A DNA stretch of 5,741 nucleotides from Myxococcota bacterium (GTDB lineage: Bacteria > Myxococcota_C > UBA6777): NCBI GenBank assembly GCA_963169055.1, contig CAUJFU010000389.1:1-5741 (forward strand), given 5' to 3'. Shown one piece after another: positions 1-5,725 of this stretch (its first letter is position 1; each line of letters begins with the position of its first letter). Made by a program: the position numbers and the translations under genes. The notes below the pieces were generated by a model. The model had not been told where the DNA came from. It saw nothing but the letters and a program-made list of their open reading frames with translations, and did no database searches.

Positions 1-2058
1 ATACACAGCAGGGGTGGTGCTACTGCAAGCGTTGTTGATACAGTCCTGTCCAGCGGGACAATCGCAAGCGCTGAGGCAGGAGCCTTTGCACAAGCCGCCT
101 TGGTTTTGGACATTGATGCACTTTTCACCCGCAGGGCAGCCCACTTTGTCGCAACAGTAGGCGGGTGGGTTGCTTTGGACGCAAACGCCCGTCCCTACGG
201 GGGAGGCTTGGCAAGATTGGCCTTGCGGGCAATCGCAAGAGATCCGGCAGAAAGTCGCGGTTTGGCACTTGCCGTCGGGCGCGCAAGTTCCGACCGTAGA
301 GCTTCCTGTGCCGATGCAGGTGCCGTTGCTGCAAGCGGGGATCATTTGTTGACAAAGCTGTCCATTTTGTCGGCAGGATGGCGCGCCACAATCGCTATCG
401 GTGCGACATTGCGCTGTACGCGGTTTGCAAGTGTTGGTGGCGGCGTCGCAGATCGCGTTGCTTTGGACGCTTCCGCTCCCGGAGCATTGGCCTTGGGCGA
501 TATCGCATCGGAACATCTCTTGGATGCAGTCGTTTCCGGCGTTGCGGCAGATCGTACCGCCACAATCGGCATCGCTGCGACAAGAGACTTGTTTGCAACT
601 CGAGCTTTGACCGCTGCGATCGATGCACTTGGCTCCGGGAGGACATCCCGGATTTTCGCAGCAGTACATCGCCGCCGACGGATCGGTGATACAGCGATTG
701 TTGAGACAGTTTTGGCCTTGGGCGCAATCGCACGGCGTCTTGCATTGGATCGGAGTGGAGCCACAGATCCCGTCGGGTCCACAGAGCGAATTGGCTACAA
801 CGATACCGCGTGTGGTGCCGCATTGACCCGAATCATCGCAGAATGGCTTGAATTGGACGCAGTCTGTTCCGAGAGATTGGCAGGTCGGGGGGCCGCACTC
901 TTCGGGAATCTGGCACTTGGCACTCGGGCAGACGCCGCGTGTTCCGTTGGGTTGAACGCAGGATTGGCCTGTGGGGCATCCCGGCTTGATGCAGCAATAC
1001 GTGGGGCGTCCGCCGGGCGGGGTGATCTCGCATTTACCGTCGACGCAGGCTTGGCTTTGAGGGCAATCACAGTCGACCTTGCATTGGCTTTCAAGTCGAC
1101 AGGTTCCGTTGTTGGGGTCGCAAACGCCCGGGCCTTCGTTGACGCTGTTGGTGCAGATCCCGCGTTGGCAAGTGGGCTTGACTTGGCTACAGCGATCGCC
1201 CGCTTGGGCACAAGTCGGTCTTCCACAGTCGGCATCGCCTTGGCAAGAAGGTGTGCTGCACGTTCCTTTCGAGCCATCGGGGTTGGCGCATTCGGCGTTG
1301 GGAGGGCATCCCGCCAGTCGGCAACAATAGACCGGGAAAGGGTTGACCACGCAACGGCCATTTTGACAGTCTTGGCCTTGGGCGCAGTCACAAGGGCTTT
1401 TGCATTGGACTTGCGAGGGGCATTTGTCGCGTTGTCCATCGGAGCGATCGCACACTTGACCTGCGGGGCAAGCGTCGGGCTTGTCGCAACAATAGACAGG
1501 GATCGGTTGGGACTCGCACTTGCCGCTGTTGCAGGCTTGGACGGCGTTGCAATCGCAAGCCGTTTTGCAGGCTTGTTGTTGCAGGCAAAGATCGTAGCCG
1601 CCTTTTCGGTTTTGGCAGCGTTGGCCTGTCGGGCAGTTGGCGTCTTCGCAACAGTACATCGGTTGGCCTGTTCGGGTACATTGGCCGTTGGTGCAGGCGA
1701 TCCCTGCGATGCAATCGCATGCTGTGTTGCAAGCCGCACCTTCATCGCCACAGGTTTTTTGCCCGCCGCGTGCGGATTCGCAAGCTTGTCCCGGAGGACA
1801 GCCGATGCGCTCGCAACAATACGTTGGATTGCGTGTCGCTGTACAGAAACCATCGACGCATCCGAGACCTTGCTTGCAATCACATGAATGTTTGCAGGTT
1901 TGGCGGGCGGCACAGACGCTTGGCTTGTCTTCGTGATCGTTGCAGGCTTGACCGACAGGGCAGCCGTCTCGATCGCAGCAATACACAGGAGCCGTGGTGG
2001 AAACGCACTTCCCTTCGCTACATTCTTGACCTTGCGGACAATCGCAGCGTTTGGAGCA
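1..2058 (-). repeat. Thirteen coding tandem repeats of 159 to 174 nt (types A and B)
   Basis: Measured from the first Cys codon of each module, modules begin on the minus strand at 2058 (A1), 1896 (A2), 1731 (A3), 1569 (A4), 1404 (A5), 1245 (B1), 1083 (A6), 915 (B2), 744 (A7), 582 (B3), 408 (B4), 249 (A8) and 78 (A9, cut by the window edge). Spacing is 159 to 174 nt throughout. Type A carries CDC near its start and, in all complete copies, YCC in the middle. Type B starts with motifs such as CQGDADC, CRSDADC or CRTDSDC. Some stretches remain close at DNA level, for example around 709 to 750 and 1370 to 1411, but most copies have diverged, so the duplications are not all recent. Confidence 0.88.
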
Positions 2059-2253
2059 AGTGCCGTCGAATTCGGGTTCGTTCTCCTTGATGATCTTTTC
2101 GGTTCCGCCATCGGTCGATATCTCGGTGCTTTCGGTGTTTTCACCTGTGGACTTGTCGTCGCACCCACATCCACCCGCAGAAGCGGCCATCAATAACAAA
2201 CCAAACAAGAGAGGAAGCCATTTCAAAAAGTCTCGCGTTCTTTGCCTACGCAT
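1..2253 (-). CDS. Cysteine-rich tandem-repeat lipoprotein, C-terminus outside the window
   Basis: The frame is open for 751 codons from ATG 2253 to the left edge without a stop, so the 3' end is missing. Residues 1 to 28 form a lipoprotein signal peptide: basic start MRRQRTR, hydrophobic core around 12 to 24, and a relaxed lipobox A-G-G-C with lipidated Cys29. Residue +2 is Gly, not Asp, which by the E. coli rule favours the outer membrane. An acidic Ser/Thr/Glu-rich linker (about 32 to 65) follows, then 13 modules of about 53 to 58 residues starting at Cys66. By my count 119 residues are Cys. Type A modules have 10 Cys and resemble C-x3-C-D-C-x5-C-x4-C-x8-CC-x4-C-x5-C-x9-C, usually with Tyr before CC. 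Type B modules have 8 Cys, beginning C-x5-C-x4-C-x6-C-x6-C. The even Cys numbers suggest a disulfide-bonded extracytoplasmic stalk. The style resembles bacterial proteins labelled 'Dickkopf N-terminal cysteine-rich domain', but I do not recognise a family of known function. The start is supported by a good Shine-Dalgarno sequence. Confidence 0.88.
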   Translation of the reverse strand, partial: MRRQRTRDFLKWLPLLFGLLLMAASAGGCGCDDKSTGENTESTEISTDGGTEKIIKENEPEFDGTCSKRCDCPQGQECSEGKCVSTTAPVYCCDRDGCPVGQACNDHEDKPSVCAARQTCKHSCDCKQGLGCVDGFCTATRNPTYCCERIGCPPGQACESARGGQKTCGDEGAACNTACDCIAGIACTNGQCTRTGQPMYCCEDANCPTGQRCQNRKGGYDLCLQQQACKTACDCNAVQACNSGKCESQPIPVYCCDKPDACPAGQVCDRSDGQRDKCPSQVQCKSPCDCAQGQDCQNGRCVVNPFPVYCCRLAGCPPNAECANPDGSKGTCSTPSCQGDADCGRPTCAQAGDRCSQVKPTCQRGICTNSVNEGPGVCDPNNGTCRLESQCKVDCDCPQSQACVDGKCEITPPGGRPTYCCIKPGCPTGQSCVQPNGTRGVCPSAKCQIPEECGPPTCQSLGTDCVQFKPFCDDSGQCGTTRGIVVANSLCGPDGICGSTPIQCKTPCDCAQGQNCLNNRCITDPSAAMYCCENPGCPPGAKCIDRSGQSSSCKQVSCRSDADCGGTICRNAGNDCIQEMFRCDIAQGQCSGSGSVQSNAICDAATNTCKPRTAQCRTDSDCGAPSCRQNGQLCQQMIPACSNGTCIGTGSSTVGTCAPDGKCQTATFCRISCDCPQGQSCQASPVGTGVCVQSNPPAYCCDKVGCPAGEKCINVQNQGGLCKGSCLSACDCPAGQDCINNACSSTTPAVY

Positions 2254-2260
2254 TGCTTTA

Positions 2261-2267
2261 TCCTTCC
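2261..2267 (-). promoter_or_regulatory. Shine-Dalgarno site of the Cys-rich lipoprotein
   Basis: On the minus strand GGAAGGA lies 7 nt before ATG 2253, with the core AGGA matching the 16S anti-SD. This fixes the start and places the basic n-region of the signal peptide at the very N-terminus. A near-palindrome GTTGC-AA-GCAAC (2268 to 2279) directly abuts it on the upstream side and could form a small hairpin next to the ribosome site. Confidence 0.7.
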
Positions 2268-2333
2268 GTTGCAAGCAACCTTGCGGGTCATGGGGACGCC
2301 GCGTTGGGGGAATCTTTTCCTAAACGTATCACA

Positions 2334-2362
2334 AGAAGGGATCTCCCTTCGAGATTTCTTTT
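2334..2362 (+). repeat. Inverted repeat able to form a hairpin
   Basis: The arms 2334 to 2345 and 2351 to 2362 pair over 12 positions as plus-strand RNA, three of them G-U, around a 5-nt loop. An alternative perfect 6-bp stem GAAGGG/CCCTTC with a 4-nt loop (2335 to 2350) works on both strands. It is not a clear terminator: no plus-strand gene ends here, and the minus-strand copy lacks a following U-tract. It directly adjoins copy 1 of the intergenic repeat, so it may belong to the same element. Confidence 0.4.
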
Positions 2363-2467
2363 CGTTGGGCTTTGACCCCTCGCTGCCAAAGCGAAGGAGC
2401 AACCGACGCGATCCGAGTTCTCTTTTCGTTGGGCTTTCGCCCATGTTTCGTTGAGCTTTCGCCCATG
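2357..2467 (-). repeat. Three copies of a short hairpin-forming intergenic repeat
   Basis: Copy 1 (2357 to 2373) and copy 2 (2421 to 2437) share 17 identical bases on the plus strand, TCTTTTCGTTGGGCTTT. Copies 2 and 3 (2424 to 2445 and 2446 to 2467) are directly abutting 22-nt units with one mismatch. As minus-strand RNA, copy 2 reads UGGGC-GAAA-GCCCA, a 5-bp stem with a GNRA tetraloop. Copy 3 has GCUCA on the 3' arm, which still pairs through a G-U wobble. Copy 1 reads GGGU-CAAA-GCCC, also pairable with a U-G closing pair. If the lipoprotein transcript begins upstream of 2474, these hairpins lie in its 5' leader; otherwise they may be copies of a dispersed genomic repeat. Confidence 0.65.
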
Positions 2468-2474
2468 AACTCGG
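2413..2474. repeat. 8-bp perfect inverted repeat enclosing the 22-nt tandem pair
   Basis: CCGAGTTC (2413 to 2420) and GAACTCGG (2467 to 2474) are exact reverse complements and sit at the outer borders of the two 22-nt tandem units. In RNA this would make an 8-bp basal stem carrying two small hairpins. In DNA it could mark the ends of a small mobile or dispersed element. There is no ORF inside. Confidence 0.55.
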
Positions 2475-2506
2475 CGTGGTGAGGTGTTGGGAGAAAGGCG
2501 GAAATT

Positions 2507-2535
2507 TTGTGTGCCAGAACGGGGTTTCGTAAGAT
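2507..2535 (+). promoter_or_regulatory. Tentative sigma-70-like promoter for xerC
   Basis: TTGTGT (2507 to 2512) and TAAGAT (2530 to 2535) are separated by 17 nt. The -10 box matches the consensus at 4 of 6 positions and the -35 box only at TTG. Position and spacing suit a promoter about 80 bp upstream of the xerC start, but the match is weak and the host's consensus is unknown. Confidence 0.25.
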
Positions 2536-2540
2536 GCCGT

Positions 2541-2552
2541 TGCGCCGGCGCA
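2541..2552. promoter_or_regulatory. 12-bp perfect palindrome, possible operator
   Basis: TGCGCCGGCGCA is its own reverse complement. A further half-site TGCGCC lies at 2561 to 2566. The palindrome falls just downstream of the tentative -10 box, where a repressor site would act, but no regulator is identified. A GC-rich 12-mer can also occur by chance. Confidence 0.25.
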
Positions 2553-2604
2553 CTCCTTGATGCGCCAAGAGAGCGATCTTTTCCATCTTTGTTTGTTTTG
2601 TTGT

Positions 2605-2609
2605 GGGAG
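2605..2609 (+). promoter_or_regulatory. Shine-Dalgarno site deciding the xerC start
   Basis: GGGAG lies 8 nt before ATG 2618 but only 2 nt before ATG 2612, and it is inside the frame if GTG 2603 is used. This favours ATG 2618. The difference is at most five N-terminal residues. Confidence 0.55.
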
Positions 2610-2617
2610 CGATGTGC

Positions 2618-3730
2618 ATGAGGGATGACAACACGACCCTTTCCGCAGAAGAAAAGTTGCGCCAACGGGCTGCGATTCGTGCGCTTCAAGCCCCGAATGT
2701 GCCGACAGTTGGGGGGGGGCTTCCGCCCAAACGTCCCCGCAAAAAATTATCGGAGCGTGGCTTGGCTGCGCAAAACGCTTTAGAGACCTTTCGGGGGGCG
2801 GCTTTGTCTCCTGTTTGGGATCGTTGGTTGGGTCAGTTTTTGGACTACGAACGCGCAGGACGGCAAGCTTCGGAACATACGCTGCGCGCTTATGGGCGTG
2901 ATCTCCAAGACTTCCTTGCGTACCTTGATTCATTTGAAGTACCCGAAGTGACGGGGATTACGCGCTTTCATATCCGAGGGTTTCTCTCTCTCTTACATGA
3001 ACAACAGATGGCTGCTACCACGACGAAGCGCAAACTAAGCTGTTTTCGTAGCTTTTTTCGCTACTTGATGCGAAGCGAAGCGTTGGAGGTGAATCCGATG
3101 GATGTGATCGACAACCCGCGTGCGCCTAAGCTTTTGCCGCGCTATTTGGAACGCGGAGACGTCGAACGGCTGTTGGAAGTTCCTGATCGGACGAATGTTT
3201 TGGGGTTGCGTGATCGGGCGATCTTGGAGTTGTTGTACGCGACAGGGGCGCGGGTGAGCGAGTTGGTGGGATTGGATCTGGATGCCTTTTCTTCGGATGG
3301 TCTAGTGCGGCTTTTTGGAAAGCGTCGTAAAGAGCGGCTGATCCCTGTGGGGAGGTTTGCCCGCGAGGCATTGCGAGATTATCTGGATCAGCGCAGGGAG
3401 CTTTTGGAGGCAGGGGATCCTGCAGAAGTGGTTCCGTCTGCGCTGTTTTTGAATTACAAGGGTGGGCGCTTGACGGATCGCAGCGTGCGTCGGATCGTCG
3501 ATCAATGCGTGTTGTCTGCGGCAACGCGATGCCGAATCAGTCCGCATGGATTACGGCACAGCTTTGCGACGCATCTGTTGGAGGCAGGGGCCGATATCCG
3601 AGAGATCCAAGATCTGCTTGGCCATGAAAGTCTCTCCACAACGCAGCGTTACACACATCTCGATGTCGCCGCGCTGATGAAGGTGTACAATGCCGCGCAT
3701 CCTCGCGCACATGTCAAGCCGGGCCCCTAA
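2618..3730 (+). CDS. xerC: Tyrosine recombinase XerC
   Basis: This is a site-specific recombinase of the XerC/XerD family, which acts in the cytoplasm on dif sites to resolve chromosome dimers, XerC pairing with XerD. The preferred product is 370 aa. Residues about 66 to 155 form the SAM-like core-binding domain (HTLRAYGRDLQDFL). The catalytic domain follows with Arg212 (ATGARVSEL), Lys235 (FGKRRKER), His310 and Arg313 (HGLRHSF), His336 (LLGHESLS) and nucleophile Tyr345 (TTQRYTHL). The C-terminus VYNAAHPRA is the XerC-type ending, which argues against XerD and phage integrases. Typical XerC is about 300 aa, so the basic, Pro-rich N-terminal extension of about 65 residues is unusual. ATG 2618 is chosen because GGGAG lies 8 nt upstream. 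ATG 2612 is too close to that site, and GTG 2603 lies before it. A G9 run sits at 2711 to 2719. No xerD or dif site is visible. Confidence 0.93.
   Translation: MRDDNTTLSAEEKLRQRAAIRALQAPNVPTVGGGLPPKRPRKKLSERGLAAQNALETFRGAALSPVWDRWLGQFLDYERAGRQASEHTLRAYGRDLQDFLAYLDSFEVPEVTGITRFHIRGFLSLLHEQQMAATTTKRKLSCFRSFFRYLMRSEALEVNPMDVIDNPRAPKLLPRYLERGDVERLLEVPDRTNVLGLRDRAILELLYATGARVSELVGLDLDAFSSDGLVRLFGKRRKERLIPVGRFAREALRDYLDQRRELLEAGDPAEVVPSALFLNYKGGRLTDRSVRRIVDQCVLSAATRCRISPHGLRHSFATHLLEAGADIREIQDLLGHESLSTTQRYTHLDVAALMKVYNAAHPRAHVKPGP
2711..2719 (+). repeat. G9 homopolymer inside xerC
   Basis: Nine consecutive G residues encode Gly-Gly-Gly in the N-terminal extension, about 94 nt after the start. A gain or loss of one G would shift the frame before both recombinase domains. 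The tract lies outside the conserved domains. Such runs are also common sequencing-error sites, but the frame is intact here. Confidence 0.9.
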
Positions 3731-3772
3731 ACAACGCGCCAAATGCACCTTGTTTTTGGATTCCTGTCCTGT

Positions 3773-3777
3773 GGAGG
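3773..3777 (+). promoter_or_regulatory. Shine-Dalgarno site supporting a TTG start for the M23 gene
   Basis: GGAGG lies 7 nt before the in-frame TTG 3785. ATG 3743 has no recognisable site upstream and would put 21 extra residues, including Cys10, before the signal sequence. ATG 3806 has AAAGG directly touching it, which is too close. The TTG start also gives a conventional short n-region before the hydrophobic core. Confidence 0.6.
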
Positions 3778-3784
3778 ATCGACG

Positions 3785-5725
3785 TTGCCTGTACAAGAAC
3801 AAAGGATGGTTCTTTTTTGGTTGGGATGTTGTGTCTGGCTGTGGGGGTGCTTGCAAGAAACACCGATGCAACCGAAAGATCCCGCCGAAGATCGCCAAGC
3901 GCCTCTCGCGAAAAGCTCGCCCCCCTCAAAGCATCCCCCACCCTCGAATATACCAAGCACGCCGCAACATTCTGAACCGACCGATGCTGGGACATCTCCG
4001 CGCCGTTGGCCTCCACCGATCCGCAATCTTCTGCCTTGGTTTGAGCGCGCTCTTCAACCATCGCCTGCCCGCCCCCGCCACCCTCAGCACCCGAACCCGC
4101 CCCAACCATCGGCTTCTTCACCCACAGACCTGACGCCGTCATCGGCTTCTTCACCCACAGACCAGACGCCGTCATCGGCCTCTTCTCCAGCAGACCAGAC
4201 GCCGTCATCGGCCTCTTCACCCGCAGAGCGGACGCGGCCATCGGCCTCTTCTCCAGCAGACCAAGCGCCGTCTCAAGCTTCGCCGAACAAGCCCGCACCG
4301 CGAACGCCTTCTGGGGCTGTCAAAGCCGAACCAGAAGCCCGTCCCAAGGGCAAAGTCAAGCGTGCGATCGAGGAGAATGATAGCGACGAAGCCTTTTTGC
4401 GGCAGCATCAAGGGCGGCGCACTCGGGTGACGTTAAAGTCGGGAGATACGCTGGATCGGGTGCTTCGAGAACGGCTGCGGATCGAACCTGCGCGTTTGCG
4501 TGTGGAGATCCGTGATGAGCTTGCGGAGTTTGTCGAACTGCGTTCGATCCGCCCCGGACATCAGGCCGAAGCTGTGTTCGATAAAAAAGGCCGACTCATG
4601 CGCTTGATCTGGCACAAAGACCTGCTCAACGAGTGGTGGATTACGGTGTGTTGGAAAGGGCAGCGCTGCGATGAGCATCTTGCGGACAAACAAAAAGAGG
4701 CCGACGAGAAGGCCGAGTGGAGCTTGTTTACACAAAAGCTCGAAGTACAGGAGCGGTTGGTTCGGCGAGAGCTGCGTTTGCGCATCTCGTCTCGTACACC
4801 AAGCGTCAGCGCAGGAGTTCAACAAGCAGGGGAGGGCGCAGAACTGGCCTTGCGTGTGGCGCATACCTTCCAAAAATACCATCCTGTCGGCAAGCTCTTT
4901 CCCGAGGATCGCCTTGATGTGTGGTTTGAACAGATCCAAGTGGCGGGACGTGTCGCAGGATACGGGCGAATCTTGTTTGCGCGGTTTGCAACTCGGCGCA
5001 GCGGGGTGTTTACGTTGCTGCATGGTGTGTTGTTGGGGCCGCGAGGTCCCGAGCAGATGTATCGCGCCGATGGAACGCGGCGTCGCAAGCGCCGATTTTT
5101 TGGCCCACCCACACGGCCTTATCGGGTGAACAGTCGTTTTGGTTGGCGATACCACCCTGTTTTACGAAAGCGCCGTATGCACCGAGGGATTGATGTCAGT
5201 CTGCCGTGTGGTCGTCCTGTTTTTGCGGTGGCTGCGGGCCAAGTCATTACACGCGGTTGGCGCGGTGGGGCCGGGCGTATGGTGTCTGTTCGACACGCCC
5301 AAGGATGGGTGACGCGCTACTTTCACTTGTCGCGGTATCGTGTGCGGCGTGGGCAACGTGTGCGCCTTGGGCAGCGCATCGGAGATATCGGTGCATCGGG
5401 CCTTGCGACGGGATGCCATCTGCATTTTGAGATGATGCGCGGAGGGCGTCACGTCGATCCCCAACGCTTCTTGCACTTTCGTCCCGACGATTCGATCCCC
5501 TGCGCCAAGATGCCCTCCCTGTGGGGATTTCAAATACAGGCTTGTTCTTCGCTGGGGCTACCTTTGCGTGACTGCGGTTTACTTCTCCCCCAACGTTGTT
5601 ATCGACCGATGCGCCGACGCTTTTGGCAGATCGCAGCCAAAGCCTGCCGCACCCGCCACCGCCGCTGCCCTCACAAACCACCCATCCGCCCCGGGCCTTG
5701 GCCTGCCATGCCACGCGGCGAATAA
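3785..5725 (+). CDS. M23 family zinc metallopeptidase lipoprotein (peptidoglycan hydrolase)
   Basis: This is a predicted peptidoglycan endopeptidase of the LytM/MepM/Csd3 type, cutting stem-peptide cross-links outside the inner membrane. The preferred TTG start gives 646 aa. Residues about 8 to 22 form a short signal (MVLFWLGCCVWLWGC) with lipobox L-W-G-C and candidate lipidated Cys22. A Pro/Ser-rich linker follows to about 190, including five 11-residue repeats (108 to 162). Residues about 214 to 278 (LKSGDTLDRVL, then IRPGHQAEAVF) look like the LysM/Csd3-like region before M23 domains. The M23 domain (about 448 to 565) has an intact zinc site: His466 and Asp470 (HRGID), His514 (YFHLS), His545 and His547 (HLHFE), so activity is expected. 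A tail of about 80 residues beyond the domain has six Cys and many Arg. ATG 3743 and ATG 3806 are alternative starts. It lies 54 bp after xerC, probably in the same operon. Confidence 0.88.
   Translation: MPVQEQRMVLFWLGCCVWLWGCLQETPMQPKDPAEDRQAPLAKSSPPSKHPPPSNIPSTPQHSEPTDAGTSPRRWPPPIRNLLPWFERALQPSPARPRHPQHPNPPQPSASSPTDLTPSSASSPTDQTPSSASSPADQTPSSASSPAERTRPSASSPADQAPSQASPNKPAPRTPSGAVKAEPEARPKGKVKRAIEENDSDEAFLRQHQGRRTRVTLKSGDTLDRVLRERLRIEPARLRVEIRDELAEFVELRSIRPGHQAEAVFDKKGRLMRLIWHKDLLNEWWITVCWKGQRCDEHLADKQKEADEKAEWSLFTQKLEVQERLVRRELRLRISSRTPSVSAGVQQAGEGAELALRVAHTFQKYHPVGKLFPEDRLDVWFEQIQVAGRVAGYGRILFARFATRRSGVFTLLHGVLLGPRGPEQMYRADGTRRRKRRFFGPPTRPYRVNSRFGWRYHPVLRKRRMHRGIDVSLPCGRPVFAVAAGQVITRGWRGGAGRMVSVRHAQGWVTRYFHLSRYRVRRGQRVRLGQRIGDIGASGLATGCHLHFEMMRGGRHVDPQRFLHFRPDDSIPCAKMPSLWGFQIQACSSLGLPLRDCGLLLPQRCYRPMRRRFWQIAAKACRTRHRRCPHKPPIRPGPWPAMPRGE
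4109..4273 (+). repeat. Five 33-nt coding tandem repeats in the M23 gene
   Basis: Units start at 4109, 4142, 4175, 4208 and 4241, each beginning TCGGCYTCTTC. They encode an 11-residue Ser/Pro/Thr repeat of the type SASSPxDQTPS. Units 1 and 2 differ by one base (CTG versus CAG), which suggests recent duplication. The repeats lie in the disordered linker between the lipid anchor and the folded part, so copy number would change linker length without shifting the frame. Confidence 0.92.

Larger units (their letters stand above)
2254..2617. other. Divergent intergenic region with repeats and hairpins
   Basis: This 364-bp stretch separates the start codons of the minus-strand lipoprotein and plus-strand xerC, so it must hold the promoter of the lipoprotein and probably that of xerC. 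I see no convincing protein-coding gene. All three minus frames stay open across 2335 to 2474, but only because the repeated motif lacks stops: the same motif is read in different frames as SPTKR, KPNEK or KAQRK. It contains the tandem motif at 2357 to 2467, inverted repeats at 2334 to 2362 and 2413 to 2474, a palindrome at 2541 to 2552 and a tentative promoter at 2507 to 2535. I found no clear sigma-70 promoter for the lipoprotein on the minus strand. Confidence 0.75.

Noticed and set aside
100-1887. 595-codon plus-strand open frame
   Set aside because: It is in exact codon register opposite the Cys-rich gene. Antisense stops would need TTA, CTA or TCA codons in that gene, which it hardly uses; the frame ends at the TCA of a Ser codon (1885 to 1887). 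The product is a low-complexity Ala/Arg/Leu sequence with no signal or domain.
795-2174. 459-codon minus-strand open frame
   Set aside because: It is a shifted frame of the repeat gene. The product is Ala/Lys/Pro low-complexity sequence and starts inside the lipoprotein coding region, while the Cys frame has the signal peptide, SD and regular modules.
2332-2362. Rho-independent terminator
   Set aside because: The plus-strand stem has T-rich sequence only in its 3' arm and no gene ends upstream. The minus-strand version has no U-tract after the stem.
2254-2617. dif recombination site near xerC
   Set aside because: I could not find a 28-bp sequence with the usual XerC and XerD half-sites; the 12-bp GC palindrome does not resemble dif.
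2223-2933. 236-codon minus-strand open frame across the intergenic region and xerC start
   Set aside because: It overlaps the start of xerC antisense and reads through the intergenic repeats, whose motif is open in all three frames. It has no supported start and no domain.
2618-3730. Phage or integron integrase marking a mobile element
   Set aside because: The C-terminus and motifs are XerC-like. No attachment site duplication, attC-like site, tRNA or other mobile gene is seen nearby.
4109-4273. Possible CRISPR array
   Set aside because: The 33-nt units are directly abutting with no unique spacers, keep the reading frame and encode a Ser/Pro linker.
3714-4298. 194-codon minus-strand open frame with repeats
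   Set aside because: Its repeats are the antisense reading of the 33-nt array in the M23 gene. The plus frame continues into a complete M23 domain, so the minus frame is a shadow.
4433-5155. 240-codon minus-strand open frame
   Set aside because: It lies antisense to the LysM/Csd3-like and M23-proximal coding region and has no recognisable domain.
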